Below, piece after piece: positions 30,101-38,606 of a stretch of DNA of 64,000 nucleotides (position 1 is its first letter; the number at the start of each line of letters is the position of its first letter). The translations under genes and the position numbers were made by a program. The notes beneath the pieces are model-generated. The model had not been told where the DNA came from, made no database searches, and worked only from the letters and a program-made list of their open reading frames with translations. This DNA is from Niastella yeongjuensis (lineage in GTDB: Bacteria; Bacteroidota; Bacteroidia; Chitinophagales; Chitinophagaceae). The stretch covers positions 1 to 64,000 of the forward strand of contig NZ_FOCZ01000021.1 of assembly GCF_900110245.1 (NCBI RefSeq). The letters run 5' to 3'.

Positions 30101-33100
30101 GCCATTCCAGCGCCTCCGCTAACGGCATGGGCTGGTCGGGAACGATGGTTTCCAGTTCAAAGCCGGCCGCTTCAACAGACAATATTCTTTGTACAGGAAC
30201 ACCTTCTTTTTCTGTAAATATTGTCCTTAAGATCTCATGCCGTTCAATTACCTGCCTGAAGGCCGCCTGCAAAGTGGGGATATCAAGTGTTCCCTTTACT
30301 TCAAAAACAGCCGGCATATTATAGGCAATGGAAGCCTCGTCAAATTTGGTAAGTACCCACAACCGTTCCTGTGCAATAGATAATGGATATACATCCTGCA
30401 CCGGCGCCTTACCAATTGTCACCACTCCCGCAGCCGGTTTACCGGCAAGCAAGGTAGCTTGTGCTTCTATGGTAGCGCAGGTAAAGATCTCGTTGAGCGT
30501 AATTTCTTTTTCAAATTCTTTTGCTATCAGCGATCGCAACCGGGTTGCTTTCAAACTGTGCCCGCCTATGTGAAAGAAATTATCGGTAATACCGGGTTCT
30601 GCCATAGGCAGCACTTTTTTCCATAATAACTGCAACCGCTGTTGTTCGGCTGTTCGCGGCAGCACTTTCTCTGCAACCTGTTGGCCTGTGCCGTCAGCAA
30701 GGGGTAACTGTTTTTTATCTACTTTGCCATTATTGTTCAGGGGTATTGCATCGAGCATTACCCAATAGGCCGGCACCATGTAGGCCGGCAGTTTGCCCGA
30801 TATATATTCTTTCAAAAGAGCGGGGGTAACCGGTTTGTCTCCTTTGACATAAGCTACCAGTTGTAGCTCGTCGCCGATCTGCTGCACCATTACCACTGCC
30901 TGCTGAACCAGGGAATGCTGTTCAAGACACACCTGGATCTCACCGGGTTCTATCCGATAGCCTCTTATTTTAACCTGATCATCTATTCGCCCACCGAATG
31001 CAACCTGTCCATTCTCCATCCAATAACCGCGGTCACCTGTTTTGTACATCGCGGTACCCGGCAGAAAAGGATTGTGCACGAACCGCGAAGCGGTTAGACC
31101 GGGCTGTTTAAAATATCCTTTGGCGATCGCTTGTCCGCCGAGGTAAATCTCCCCCGGAACACCTACAGGCTGCAGGTTACCGTTCCCATCCAGTATATAC
31201 AGTTGCGTATAATTAACAGGGACGCCAATAGGTATGTTTGTATTTCCATCCGGCACAAACCGGTACACAGTACTATAGGTGGTAGCTTCCGACGGACCAT
31301 ATAAATTCCTAACCTCCATCCCCGAATAATCCAGTTCGTTTTTAAAACTTTCAGGCACCGGTTCACCCGCCATATTCAGCGCCGTTACCGCACGCCAGTC
31401 TATTTCCTGCTCCAGTAAATGGCGCACTGCAGAAGGAACTGTATTGATCATTACTTTTTTATCCGTATGAAGCCAGACAGGAATGTCTGTTGCCGCTTGC
31501 AGTAACCGGATGGTTTTGCCCTGCATTAACGGGAAAAATATTTCGAAAATTGATAGATCAAAACAAATGGAAGTAGTGGCATATAACTTATCGAAGGGGG
31601 TACCAGCAAATTCTGCCGCCGCCCATTTCAAAAAGGCAATGGTGTTACGGTGACAGATCTCCACCCCTTTCGGTTGTCCGGTTGAGCCCGATGTATAGAT
31701 CAGATAAGCCGGTTGTTCCCGCCAATCTTGCACTGCGTTCCGGGATACTGCACCTACCTGTTCTGTTGCTACATCTTCTAATAGAACAACGCGGCCTTTG
31801 TAGCCGGCAGGGATCAACTTCTCCCCATCCCTGTCAACAAGAATGCATGCCAACTGTGCATCGGATATTATAAAAGCGATCCGGTCTGCAGGATAATTAA
31901 TGTCAATGGGAACATAGGCAGCACCAGCTTTCAATACCCCCAGGATACTGACGACTGTAGCTGCCGTGCGTCCCATTAAGATGCCTATAAAAGAATGATC
32001 ACCCGTTTGTCTGTATTCCTGTAATCGCACTGCCAACGCTTCTGATGCACCATCCAGTTCACCATACGAATAGGTTGTTTCGTTTACGAGCAGGGCCGTT
32101 TCCTGTTGCCTGCTTCTAAATGACGACTCCAATAAACTGATAATGCTTTGTTCTTCAATGGAGCCTACAGGCGCATTAAACTCCCGTAAGATGGTGTGCT
32201 TTTCTGCAGCAGGTACCATATCAATTGAACCCAGCGTTCTTTCAGGGGACTGCATCACCTCATTGATAATATGCATCCAGCACCTGAAAATCCGGTCAAC
32301 CCGTTGTTTTCTGAAAAGCGCAGTATCGTATTCGATCTCGATGTAGAAATTATTATCCGGGTCATAATCGAGATTAAAAGTAAGATCGAATTTTACAGAG
32401 ATCCTTTCATCTTCCTGTCTTCCATCGGGATACAGCAAGCGTTCCAGCAAACCCAATTCAAAACCATATTGTCCCCGTTTGTTCACACTGCCTTCCCCGG
32501 TAGCCTGATGCTGTACCACCATCATCACATCAAACAATGGGTTTCGATGCAGTTCGCGCTGCACCTGCAGGTCTTCAATTACTTTATCAAAAGGGTAATC
32601 CTGAAATTCAAACGCTTTGAAAGAATGTTCAGCAACCTGTTTTAGAAAATCCAGAAACGGCATTTGCGGATCAACAACAGCCAGCAAAGGCAGCGTATTT
32701 ACATATAACCCAACCTGACTTTCCAGGTCCAGGTGATTTCTGCCCGAGACCGGCGTTCCAATGGTAATATGCCGCTGCCCCGATAACCTGCTTAACAGCA
32801 GCGTTAAGGTAGCCCTGAAAAAATTAAAAGTAGTTACCTGGTTGTTTTTACAGAATGCCACTATCTGCGAATAGCACAATTCACCGGGATAATAACGGGT
32901 TACTGCCCCTTCGAATGATCGCATCGCCGGTCGGGGAAAATCTGCCGGTAAACTCAGCGGTTCAGGCAGCACCGCAAACTGACTTTTCCAGAAAGCTTTT
33001 GCCTGTTCGCCTTTGTCGCTTTCTATTCGGGCGGTATGCCACTGACAATAATCTTTATACTGAATCGTCAACGGCGCTGTATGCAACCGTTCCTGTTTAC

Positions 33101-33779
33101 AAAACAATTCATACGCATACATCAATTCATGCACCAGTACACCGATCGACCAGCCATCGCTCACAATATGATGCACCCCGAAGAGAAGGGCATATTCTTC
33201 TGCCGCCAACCGATACAGCTGTACCCGTATCAGCGGTCCAATTTCCAGGTCGAAAGGCTGGTTGGTGCATTGCACCACTTCCTGTTTCAGGTAGCCTGTT
33301 ATATCGCTCATGTCGCTGAGATCAGTATAACCAAGCGTAAAGGACATATTTTCCAGCACCACCTGCCTGAGCTCCCCATCTACTTCCCTGAAAACAGTTC
33401 GTAAACTTTCATGTCGTTCTATGCAAGTTTGAAACGCTTTTTCAAGGTGCTCTTTTATTACACTGCCTTTCAGGTAAAAACTTCTGATGATATGATAGGC
33501 CGTGCGGCCCCCGTTCAACTGGCTCAACACCCAGATCCGTTTCTGAGCATTGGAGGCTGCGTAGCTTTCCTGCGCTGGTACTTTTGGAATAGGTATATAG
33601 GCCCATTGATCCATGGCATTTCGCAGGAACCGGATCACTTCTTCCCGGCTGTTTCTTACCTGTTCAATAAGATCAGCCGGCAGCTGCGTTGTTTCGCCCA
33701 CCAGTTTCAGTTGATCGCCCACGAGCCTGGGCACCACTTTATATTTTTTTAAGGCAGCAATAATGTCGAGGGTGTTCAT
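27198..33779 (-). CDS. Two-module NRPS, TubCdd-C-A-T-C-A-T, predicted Ala then Thr (first NRPS)
   Basis: A 2193-aa NRPS, first in the chain. It has a TubC-like docking domain (1-60), C (HHIVSDGWS near 205), A (YTSGSTGQPKG near 696), T (GGHSLKAT near 1070), C (HHLISDGWS near 1264), A (YTSGTTGNPKG near 1743) and T (GGHSLKAT near 2131). The first A pocket reads DLFNNALTYK, identical to an Ala code known from microcystin-type synthetases. The second reads DFWNIGMVHK, identical to the Thr code. Its first C domain should join the fatty acid on the preceding FAAL-carrier protein to Ala. The start codon overlaps the FAAL stop (ATGA), supporting a coupled loading step. The C-terminus ends DNQDEIIF. 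Thr is a candidate site for hydroxyl tailoring or macrolactonisation. Confidence 0.95.
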   Translation of the reverse strand: MNTLDIIAALKKYKVVPRLVGDQLKLVGETTQLPADLIEQVRNSREEVIRFLRNAMDQWAYIPIPKVPAQESYAASNAQKRIWVLSQLNGGRTAYHIIRSFYLKGSVIKEHLEKAFQTCIERHESLRTVFREVDGELRQVVLENMSFTLGYTDLSDMSDITGYLKQEVVQCTNQPFDLEIGPLIRVQLYRLAAEEYALLFGVHHIVSDGWSIGVLVHELMYAYELFCKQERLHTAPLTIQYKDYCQWHTARIESDKGEQAKAFWKSQFAVLPEPLSLPADFPRPAMRSFEGAVTRYYPGELCYSQIVAFCKNNQVTTFNFFRATLTLLLSRLSGQRHITIGTPVSGRNHLDLESQVGLYVNTLPLLAVVDPQMPFLDFLKQVAEHSFKAFEFQDYPFDKVIEDLQVQRELHRNPLFDVMMVVQHQATGEGSVNKRGQYGFELGLLERLLYPDGRQEDERISVKFDLTFNLDYDPDNNFYIEIEYDTALFRKQRVDRIFRCWMHIINEVMQSPERTLGSIDMVPAAEKHTILREFNAPVGSIEEQSIISLLESSFRSRQQETALLVNETTYSYGELDGASEALAVRLQEYRQTGDHSFIGILMGRTAATVVSILGVLKAGAAYVPIDINYPADRIAFIISDAQLACILVDRDGEKLIPAGYKGRVVLLEDVATEQVGAVSRNAVQDWREQPAYLIYTSGSTGQPKGVEICHRNTIAFLKWAAAEFAGTPFDKLYATTSICFDLSIFEIFFPLMQGKTIRLLQAATDIPVWLHTDKKVMINTVPSAVRHLLEQEIDWRAVTALNMAGEPVPESFKNELDYSGMEVRNLYGPSEATTYSTVYRFVPDGNTNIPIGVPVNYTQLYILDGNGNLQPVGVPGEIYLGGQAIAKGYFKQPGLTASRFVHNPFLPGTAMYKTGDRGYWMENGQVAFGGRIDDQVKIRGYRIEPGEIQVCLEQHSLVQQAVVMVQQIGDELQLVAYVKGDKPVTPALLKEYISGKLPAYMVPAYWVMLDAIPLNNNGKVDKKQLPLADGTGQQVAEKVLPRTAEQQRLQLLWKKVLPMAEPGITDNFFHIGGHSLKATRLRSLIAKEFEKEITLNEIFTCATIEAQATLLAGKPAAGVVTIGKAPVQDVYPLSIAQERLWVLTKFDEASIAYNMPAVFEVKGTLDIPTLQAAFRQVIERHEILRTIFTEKEGVPVQRILSVEAAGFELETIVPDQPMPLAEALEWLKQQWQKPFDPGKGPLLHCSLIQTAAGQLLSFNMHHLISDGWSLGVLYKNVTEAYRLLLAAPSAQLPCPEIQSKDYAVWQKKQLAEGRFDAHRRFWTEVFKIEAPALELPLGFNRPAVKTYTGAACEWKFTPAAVANIRQLAVQANASLFMTLMSAIRVLLKKYTNEQDLVIGTPVSGRDYLQLHDQIGCYINTLPIRVSVDPDASFVSTLEKEKAFILSAFEHQAFSLEMLLEEIPVKRDLSRSPLFDVVVVLQDTAEWGIGPVNNVTEALQFERLSIDTGGAKYDLVFSFSEQADGLLLSLEYNTGLFREETIIRMIRHLDKLLQQVTAEPNTKIKDIVLPDEAEYAVLISKADQSQVAYDREATITSLFQLAVRAFAHRTALVVNGRHLTYQELDTKSGQLAKILVQECGVLPETLVVLHVTRSEWMLIAILAVLKAGAAYVPADPDYPAARIAYMLDDSASPLVLYDEPLKEEIRSQYSDRLFKDITRHNYSGEGYVAEVQPEQLAYVIYTSGTTGNPKGVLIEHRQVARLLFHENNLFLFGPDDRWSLFHSYCFDFSVWEMYGALLNGGTLVMVPKHIAQNGRSFYEFLIEERITVLNQTPTAFRSLLQANSDRLSPDVPVNYLIFGGEALMPAMLAPWHQAVPHCKIVNMYGITETTVHVTYKEITANEIAANASNIGVPMPTVSCYVLDADLRQVPIGVTGELCVGGAGVGRGYLNKPELTSTKFIPHPFQSAARMYRSGDYARILPNGDLEYIGRRDDQVKIRGHRIELAEVEATIFRRPDIQDAVVLRLKNGEGEYELAAWFLPAKDFESISDLRKGLSEQLPAYMVPSYLIPLESFPLNSNGKLDKNALPRPQDTINENILAVPVRNDTDQLILSIWENILERKGIGIKDNFFDLGGHSLKATRVVSKIHETMGVKIDLKALFIEPTVEHLSNYVDTIRWMENKRELTADNQDEIIF

Positions 33780-35818
33780 ATAGTAATTTCTTCACCGGAA
33801 CTTTGCTCATTTTTGAGCCACAACAATTGTTCAATGGTATTTACAAGACCTGCGATCCTGTTGTCGCCAAATACATTGGCCACATCAATATGAATACTCA
33901 GGTCTCTGTTGATCATATTGATCAGTTCAGTTGCTTTCAGGGAATCAATGCCTATTTGGGTGAGTTCCGTTGTATCCTGTAATTCATCGGTTGGCAGGTT
34001 GCCGAGCGTGCTGCCGATGATGCCGATGAGGTATTTCTTTATTGAAGCAGCATTCGGCTGCTGCAGCATGCCGGCTGATGAAAATGGCTTCTTAGCAGGC
34101 ATGTTGTTTTTCCCTTCCATGGCCAACAGGGAAGCGATCGGGTTGAAATCACCAGCCTGATAAAACTCCCGGCATTTAACCCTTTGCAATTTCCCGCTCG
34201 TGGTTCTGGGAATTCCAAGCGGCGCCAGCAATAGTATATCGTGCACAGCAGTGCCAAATGTGCCGGATACGGCCCGGGCAATAGTGGCAATAAGCGCTGC
34301 AGTATTCAGTTGTTGCACAAAAGCTCTTTTTATTTCAGCCACAATCACCAGCTCACCACCCGGTTTATCTACGCAAAAGGCCGCCACCCCGTTTGTTTCA
34401 ACAGCGGCATCGCAGCCCGCCACCAGTTGCTCGATGTCGTAGGGATAAATATTCCGGCCGCGAATGATCAACATATCGGTTAATCTTCCCCGAACAAAGA
34501 GCTGGCCATTATAAAAAAAGCCGAGGTCACCTGTACGCAGGAACTGCCGCTGATCCAATCTATAAAAAGTACTGCTATTGTCTTTATTCCAATATCCACG
34601 CGTGACACTGTCTCCCGAAATGCAGATCTCTCCTTCTTCCAGTTCCCCACATGTTTTTCCATCGCCGGGAGCAATGATGCGTACTTCCATTCCCTCAGGA
34701 ACACTACCCGAGGTAACAATTATTTGCGCCTGGGCATCCGATTTGTTTGTGAGCCGGATGCTGTTACCGGCTACCTGCTCCTTTTCAATCGCAATCGTTG
34801 CAGCACTTCCGCTTTCTTTAATGCCGGCCACCAGCAACGTAGCTTCGGCCAACCCATAACAGGGGTAAAAGACTTCCGGTTTAAAACCTGCCGGTTCAAA
34901 GTAAGCGGCAAAGCGTTGCAAAGTAGTGTAACGAACAGGCTCCGACCCGTTATAGGCTACCCGCCAACTCGAAAGATCGAGCTCCTGCAATTCAGCAGGT
35001 GGTATTTTTTCAACACACAGATCGTAGGCGAAATTGGGGGCCCCGCTATGGGTGACCCTGTAATGTGAAATGGCTTTCAGCCATTTTAGCGGTGTTTGTA
35101 TAAAATGGTAGGGCGACATCAGTACACACCTGCATCCTACGTATACTGTATGCAGGATATTACCTATCAGCCCCATGTCATGATGAAAGGGCAACCAGGA
35201 AAAGATAACCGCATCCCGGTCACACCCGAACGTATTTTTAATCAGCTGCTGGTTATGCAACAGGTTCTGCGCCGTTACCACTACTCCTTTGGGACTTCCA
35301 GTTGACCCCGAAGTATATTGAATGAAGGATATTTCATTGGGTTGGGCGGCAACAGTATCGCCATCGCTGTTAATTGCATCAGAAATGCTTGTAGGGATGA
35401 TCCTTATTGCAGGAGCGTTTGCCGTCAGTTCACGTTCCAAATGCGGCACGGAATCAAGGGTACAAAAAACAGCCGCGGCCTGCGCATCTTCCATAATACC
35501 TAATAACCGCGCCACCCGCTTAGTGCCTTTCAAATAAGGTACCGGCACCGCAATGATACCTGCATACTGACAAGCCAGGAACGCAATGATGAATTCGGGT
35601 ATGTCCTGGTAGATCAGTAACACATTGGTACCTGCCAGTGATTCCCTTTTCCATTGTGCAGCCAGTGTTTTCACTGCTGCCGCCAGCTCCCTGTATTTGA
35701 TTGTACGTTCGGAGCCATCCTCCTGCAAAATGGTAAAGGCTGATTTGGCAGGAAAGTCATCCGCATGATGAAACAGGTAATCCACTATGCTATTCTGCGC
35801 TATATGCATATGCATCAT
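33776..35818 (-). CDS. Fatty acyl-AMP ligase fused to an acyl carrier domain (FAAL-ACP), lipid starter
   Basis: A 680-aa protein. Residues 1 to about 560 are an acyl-adenylate ligase of the FAAL branch, with the ATP loop YTSGSTGSPKG near 170, FSWLPFHHDMGLIG, and RTGDLGFF later. Near residue 624 is a carrier motif, GIDSLKATELI, whose Ser takes the phosphopantetheine arm. FAALs activate a fatty acid with ATP and pass the acyl group to a carrier protein instead of CoA; here the carrier is in cis. The gene directly precedes the first NRPS (ATGA overlap), so it is the lipid-loading module of a lipopeptide. Its C-terminus (SSGEEITI) shows the same acidic, hydrophobic-ending tail as the NRPSs, fitting docking to the next TubC domain. 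The acyl chain length cannot be read from the sequence. Confidence 0.93.
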   Translation of the reverse strand: MMHMHIAQNSIVDYLFHHADDFPAKSAFTILQEDGSERTIKYRELAAAVKTLAAQWKRESLAGTNVLLIYQDIPEFIIAFLACQYAGIIAVPVPYLKGTKRVARLLGIMEDAQAAAVFCTLDSVPHLERELTANAPAIRIIPTSISDAINSDGDTVAAQPNEISFIQYTSGSTGSPKGVVVTAQNLLHNQQLIKNTFGCDRDAVIFSWLPFHHDMGLIGNILHTVYVGCRCVLMSPYHFIQTPLKWLKAISHYRVTHSGAPNFAYDLCVEKIPPAELQELDLSSWRVAYNGSEPVRYTTLQRFAAYFEPAGFKPEVFYPCYGLAEATLLVAGIKESGSAATIAIEKEQVAGNSIRLTNKSDAQAQIIVTSGSVPEGMEVRIIAPGDGKTCGELEEGEICISGDSVTRGYWNKDNSSTFYRLDQRQFLRTGDLGFFYNGQLFVRGRLTDMLIIRGRNIYPYDIEQLVAGCDAAVETNGVAAFCVDKPGGELVIVAEIKRAFVQQLNTAALIATIARAVSGTFGTAVHDILLLAPLGIPRTTSGKLQRVKCREFYQAGDFNPIASLLAMEGKNNMPAKKPFSSAGMLQQPNAASIKKYLIGIIGSTLGNLPTDELQDTTELTQIGIDSLKATELINMINRDLSIHIDVANVFGDNRIAGLVNTIEQLLWLKNEQSSGEEITI

Positions 35819-35826
35819 TAAAAACC

Positions 35827-36702
35827 TTAGGCAAGCTTTAATCCCTGATTTGTATTCACTGAAAAATCGTATCCCAGGTTAAATCTTTCGAGGTGCTTAT
35901 TGTACAGTTCAATAAATCTGGTGCGTTGTGCTTCGCTAAACTCAAACTGCCCGGTATTGGATTTCCCTTTTCTGATAAAATGCTGATCGGTTTTCCGCCC
36001 GAATTTCAGCTCGTGTTCTTTCATAAACCCGAAACTACAGCGTTCCATTACGCGTTGTATAGTTGCTTCGGTGGGGGTTATCTTCATAAAGGCAGCCAGT
36101 TTTTCGATGGTCGCTCGCATATTATCTGTCACATCCTCGTATTTCAAATAGCACACGTTCAACCGGTTTTTATTTTCCAGCCAGTCCTCCACATATTTGA
36201 ACCAGGAAAGACGGTCCATAAAATTATTAGTCAGAAACTTGTCCCAGTTAAGATCGGGATTGTCATAATTCTTATGATAGTGAAAAATAGAAGAAGCCAC
36301 ATCCATCCCATTGCGTACCACATAAACAATCCTTGCATTCGACTTCCGGCGAAAATATTTATAGTCACCATGCGTTTTAAAAATTCTTGGCGAAGGCAGC
36401 TGCTGTAATTGCTGTGGTGCATTGATAGCGTCTTCTAATAAAGGAGAGATATCAGAAAGGTGGTTAAAATTCATATTACCATCTGTGAGCAACTGGTACA
36501 ACATCATTTGTACAAGGGTGGTGCCCGACCTCATATAGGTGACCACGCATATATCATCTTCCCGGGCTTCGAACTCCTGGATAAAGATCTTCTTTTTCAT
36601 TTGCCGCTCCAGCACAAACAATTTTTTCCAGCCGGCTGAAACCAGTTTCAACACCATACGATTATATCGTGCCTGGAATGAAAGATGCGTACCGTTATTC
36701 AT
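35827..36702 (-). CDS. PAPS-dependent sulfotransferase
   Basis: A 291-aa cytosolic sulfotransferase-fold protein. The 5'-phosphosulfate loop is visible as TYMRSGTTLVQMM near residues 53-66, and the 3'-phosphate-binding segment as RNGMDVASSIFHYHKN near 128-143. Near the C-terminus RKGKSNTGQFEF resembles the RKGxxGDW motif that closes on PAPS. Such enzymes move a sulfuryl group from PAPS to a hydroxyl or amine. With APS kinase and CysQ immediately upstream and a lipopeptide assembly line downstream, the likely acceptor is the peptide or its acyl chain (inference); Ser, Thr, or a hydroxylated fatty acid would qualify. It lies 8 bp before the FAAL start. No signal peptide is seen, so it should act in the cytoplasm. 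Confidence 0.9.
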   Translation of the reverse strand: MNNGTHLSFQARYNRMVLKLVSAGWKKLFVLERQMKKKIFIQEFEAREDDICVVTYMRSGTTLVQMMLYQLLTDGNMNFNHLSDISPLLEDAINAPQQLQQLPSPRIFKTHGDYKYFRRKSNARIVYVVRNGMDVASSIFHYHKNYDNPDLNWDKFLTNNFMDRLSWFKYVEDWLENKNRLNVCYLKYEDVTDNMRATIEKLAAFMKITPTEATIQRVMERCSFGFMKEHELKFGRKTDQHFIRKGKSNTGQFEFSEAQRTRFIELYNKHLERFNLGYDFSVNTNQGLKLA

Positions 36703-36723
36703 ACGATTGATGTTTTTGAAATA

Positions 36724-37500
36724 CTAAGTCGCCTTGTATGCCGTGCAAATAAAGGGACCGTTTATCAGGGATGTTTTATTATATAAAAATTCGCCGCCCG
36801 ATGGCATGGAAAGTGCTCCGCCGCTGTATTGCACAATTGCATGTCCGGCTGCGGTATCCCATTCCATGGTGGGCCCCTCGCGGTAATAGAGATGTGCGGA
36901 ACCTTCTGCAATCAGACAGAACTTCAGCGAGCTGCCTGCAAAAAGTTGTCTCGATACGGGGTAATGGTTTAACATTTCCCTTTCCGACGCACCCGCATGG
37001 GACCTGCTGCCGACAGCTGTCCAATCTGTTGTTCGCTTGTCGGTATATATGCGAACCGGGTCTTTGTCCCGTATTCTCTTCCAGCTACCGTCGTTGTACG
37101 AACCATAGTACAGCGTTTGTAAAACCGGTAAACAGATAATGCCCAACACAGGTGTTTGCCGGTGAATGAGTGCTATGTTGACTGTAAATTCATCGTTGCG
37201 CTGCAAAAACTCTTTGGTTCCATCCAATGGATCTACACACCAAAAGTATTCCCATTGCTTACGTTCTTCGTAGGGTATGGCAGCGCCTTCTTCAGACAAC
37301 ACGGGAATACCAGGCGTAATAGCCTGCAATCCCTTCACAATGATCTCATGGGAAGCCCGGTCGGCCAGTGTTACCGGTGAAGCATCCTGCTTAAGCGTGT
37401 ACTGTTTCATCAGGGCCTCGTCTTTATATATCTCCAGAATACCGTTAGCGGCCTGTAAAGCCAGCCTCAGCAGTAAGTCTATGGGAAGTTCAGGGAACAA
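36724..37500 (-). CDS. cysQ: 3'(2'),5'-bisphosphate nucleotidase, CysQ family
   Basis: A 258-aa inositol-monophosphatase-fold phosphatase. Metal-binding signatures are present: SEEGA near residue 68, WCVDPLDGTKEF near 90, and EWDTAAGHAIV near 212. CysQ hydrolyses 3'-phosphoadenosine-5'-phosphate (PAP), the by-product and inhibitor of PAPS sulfotransferases, to AMP and phosphate. It lies between APS kinase (11 bp away) and the sulfotransferase (21 bp away), so a housekeeping-type enzyme appears to have been recruited to relieve product inhibition during sulfation of the cluster's product. The length is normal for the family and no key motif looks damaged. Confidence 0.92.
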   Translation of the reverse strand: MFPELPIDLLLRLALQAANGILEIYKDEALMKQYTLKQDASPVTLADRASHEIIVKGLQAITPGIPVLSEEGAAIPYEERKQWEYFWCVDPLDGTKEFLQRNDEFTVNIALIHRQTPVLGIICLPVLQTLYYGSYNDGSWKRIRDKDPVRIYTDKRTTDWTAVGSRSHAGASEREMLNHYPVSRQLFAGSSLKFCLIAEGSAHLYYREGPTMEWDTAAGHAIVQYSGGALSMPSGGEFLYNKTSLINGPFICTAYKAT

Positions 37501-37511
37501 TTGATAAAGTA

Positions 37512-38084
37512 TTATACATTATGCCAGTCGATCTGTTGTAGTCCAACCAAACCTGTATTGACCAGGTTGTTAAACCAAACAATGATCTTCCGTACAGATT
37601 CGTCGGGGGTCAACAGATCGGTTCTGATCTCCAGGTCGGGATTAACAGGCGGCATGTAATCGTCGTGTATCCCCGTAAAGGAAGCGATCTGATTTCGGCG
37701 CGCCTTGCCGTATAACCCTTTTACATCTCTTTCCTCGCACACCTGCAACGGGGCATTGATGAAGATCTCGGAAAATAATTCCTGTCCGATAATCTCTTTT
37801 GCCTTCTCTCTCAATTCGGCATAAGGACTAATGGTAGAAACAATACAGACAATTCCATTATGTACCAATAGTTTTGCTATCTCCGCTATTCTCCGAATAT
37901 TTTCACTTCTGTCGGCAGCCGAAAAACCAAGATCGGTATTTAAACCCTTTCGCAACAGATCGCCATCAAGGACTACAGCCATGCATTTCACCTTCATCAA
38001 ATGCGCATGCAACGCCTCTGCAATAGTAGTTTTCCCCGCACCTGATAAGCCGGTAAACCAAAGTACTTTGCCTTTTGGTGTCAT
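37512..38084 (-). CDS. cysC: Adenylylsulfate (APS) kinase
   Basis: A 190-aa APS kinase starting MTPKGKVLWFTGLSGAGKTT. The P-loop GLSGAGKTT, the DGDLLRKGLN segment, the NIRRIAEIA helix, STISPYAELR, and KGLYGKARR are all typical of CysC. It phosphorylates APS with ATP to give PAPS, the donor for the neighbouring sulfotransferase. A longer in-frame start at 38168 would add 28 residues overlapping the NusG-like gene and is not needed, because the family begins just before the P-loop; the ATG at 38084 leaves a 2-bp gap. No ATP sulfurylase (CysD/CysN) is present in the window, so APS must come from elsewhere. Confidence 0.93.
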   Translation of the reverse strand: MTPKGKVLWFTGLSGAGKTTIAEALHAHLMKVKCMAVVLDGDLLRKGLNTDLGFSAADRSENIRRIAEIAKLLVHNGIVCIVSTISPYAELREKAKEIIGQELFSEIFINAPLQVCEERDVKGLYGKARRNQIASFTGIHDDYMPPVNPDLEIRTDLLTPDESVRKIIVWFNNLVNTGLVGLQQIDWHNV

Positions 38085-38086
38085 AA

Positions 38087-38593
38087 TTATATAGTCATTA
38101 AAGATTCTTCGGGTAATTTGAGTAAAATGCTTCTTTGTAAAAGCTCCACCCGTACCAACAGCCTGCAATTACCGCTTGTTTCAACCACTTCGCAGGATAA
38201 CCCGGTTAAAGGCCCCTGGCTGATCACCAGCTGACGCCCTGGTTGAAAACGGTTATCGGAGATCTCGATATCATCTGCCTGGCCCGAGATCAGCTTTATA
38301 TTATTTACAACGGTTTCCCCCACCCGGGCAATTTCTTTTCCTGTTCTAACATAATATAAAGCACCTTCGGCATCTGCCCCCCGATAATAACTTTGCATGT
38401 TATCGAGATAGATAAAAATATAAGAAGGGAAAAGTGGTTCGTCTACAATCTTTTTCCGGTCATGCCATACCCGCAGTGTTTTCCTGGTGGGTAAAAATGA
38501 ATGGATGTGGTTTTCAGCTAAGCGGGCATTTACTTTTTTCTCATGCCGGGGTTTTGTATAGATCACGTACCATCCCGCGCGAAAGGTAGTCAT
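38087..38593 (-). CDS. UpxY/RfaH-like NusG-family transcription antiterminator
   Basis: A 168-aa NusG paralogue. The NGN domain starts GWYVIYTKPRHEKKV, the signature of the Bacteroidota UpxY family, with FPSYIFIYL in its core. A C-terminal KOW-type domain contains GPLTGLSCEVV. Specialised NusG proteins of this kind ride with RNA polymerase and prevent early termination in very long operons such as capsule or antibiotic clusters; here the operon is at least 40 kb. It is the second gene of the operon, 13 bp after the carbamoyltransferase. I chose the start at 38593 rather than 38695, because the longer form adds 34 non-conserved residues and overlaps the upstream gene. Two ops-like repeats in the leader at 40708 and 40810 may be its recruitment sites (inference). 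Confidence 0.88.
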   Translation of the reverse strand: MTTFRAGWYVIYTKPRHEKKVNARLAENHIHSFLPTRKTLRVWHDRKKIVDEPLFPSYIFIYLDNMQSYYRGADAEGALYYVRTGKEIARVGETVVNNIKLISGQADDIEISDNRFQPGRQLVISQGPLTGLSCEVVETSGNCRLLVRVELLQRSILLKLPEESLMTI

Positions 38594-38606
38594 GTGACAA
38601 GGTTTT

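Noticed and set aside
1361-33779. Regularly recurring similar sequences resembling a repeat array
   Set aside because: They are conserved NRPS core motifs spaced by module length, not CRISPR or tandem repeats.
35893-36408. 171-codon plus-strand open frame opposite the sulfotransferase
   Set aside because: It is a shadow of a gene with intact PAPS-binding motifs.
38085-38168. Upstream extension of APS kinase
   Set aside because: It overlaps the NusG-like gene and adds residues with no family similarity; the ATG at 38084 fits the family start.
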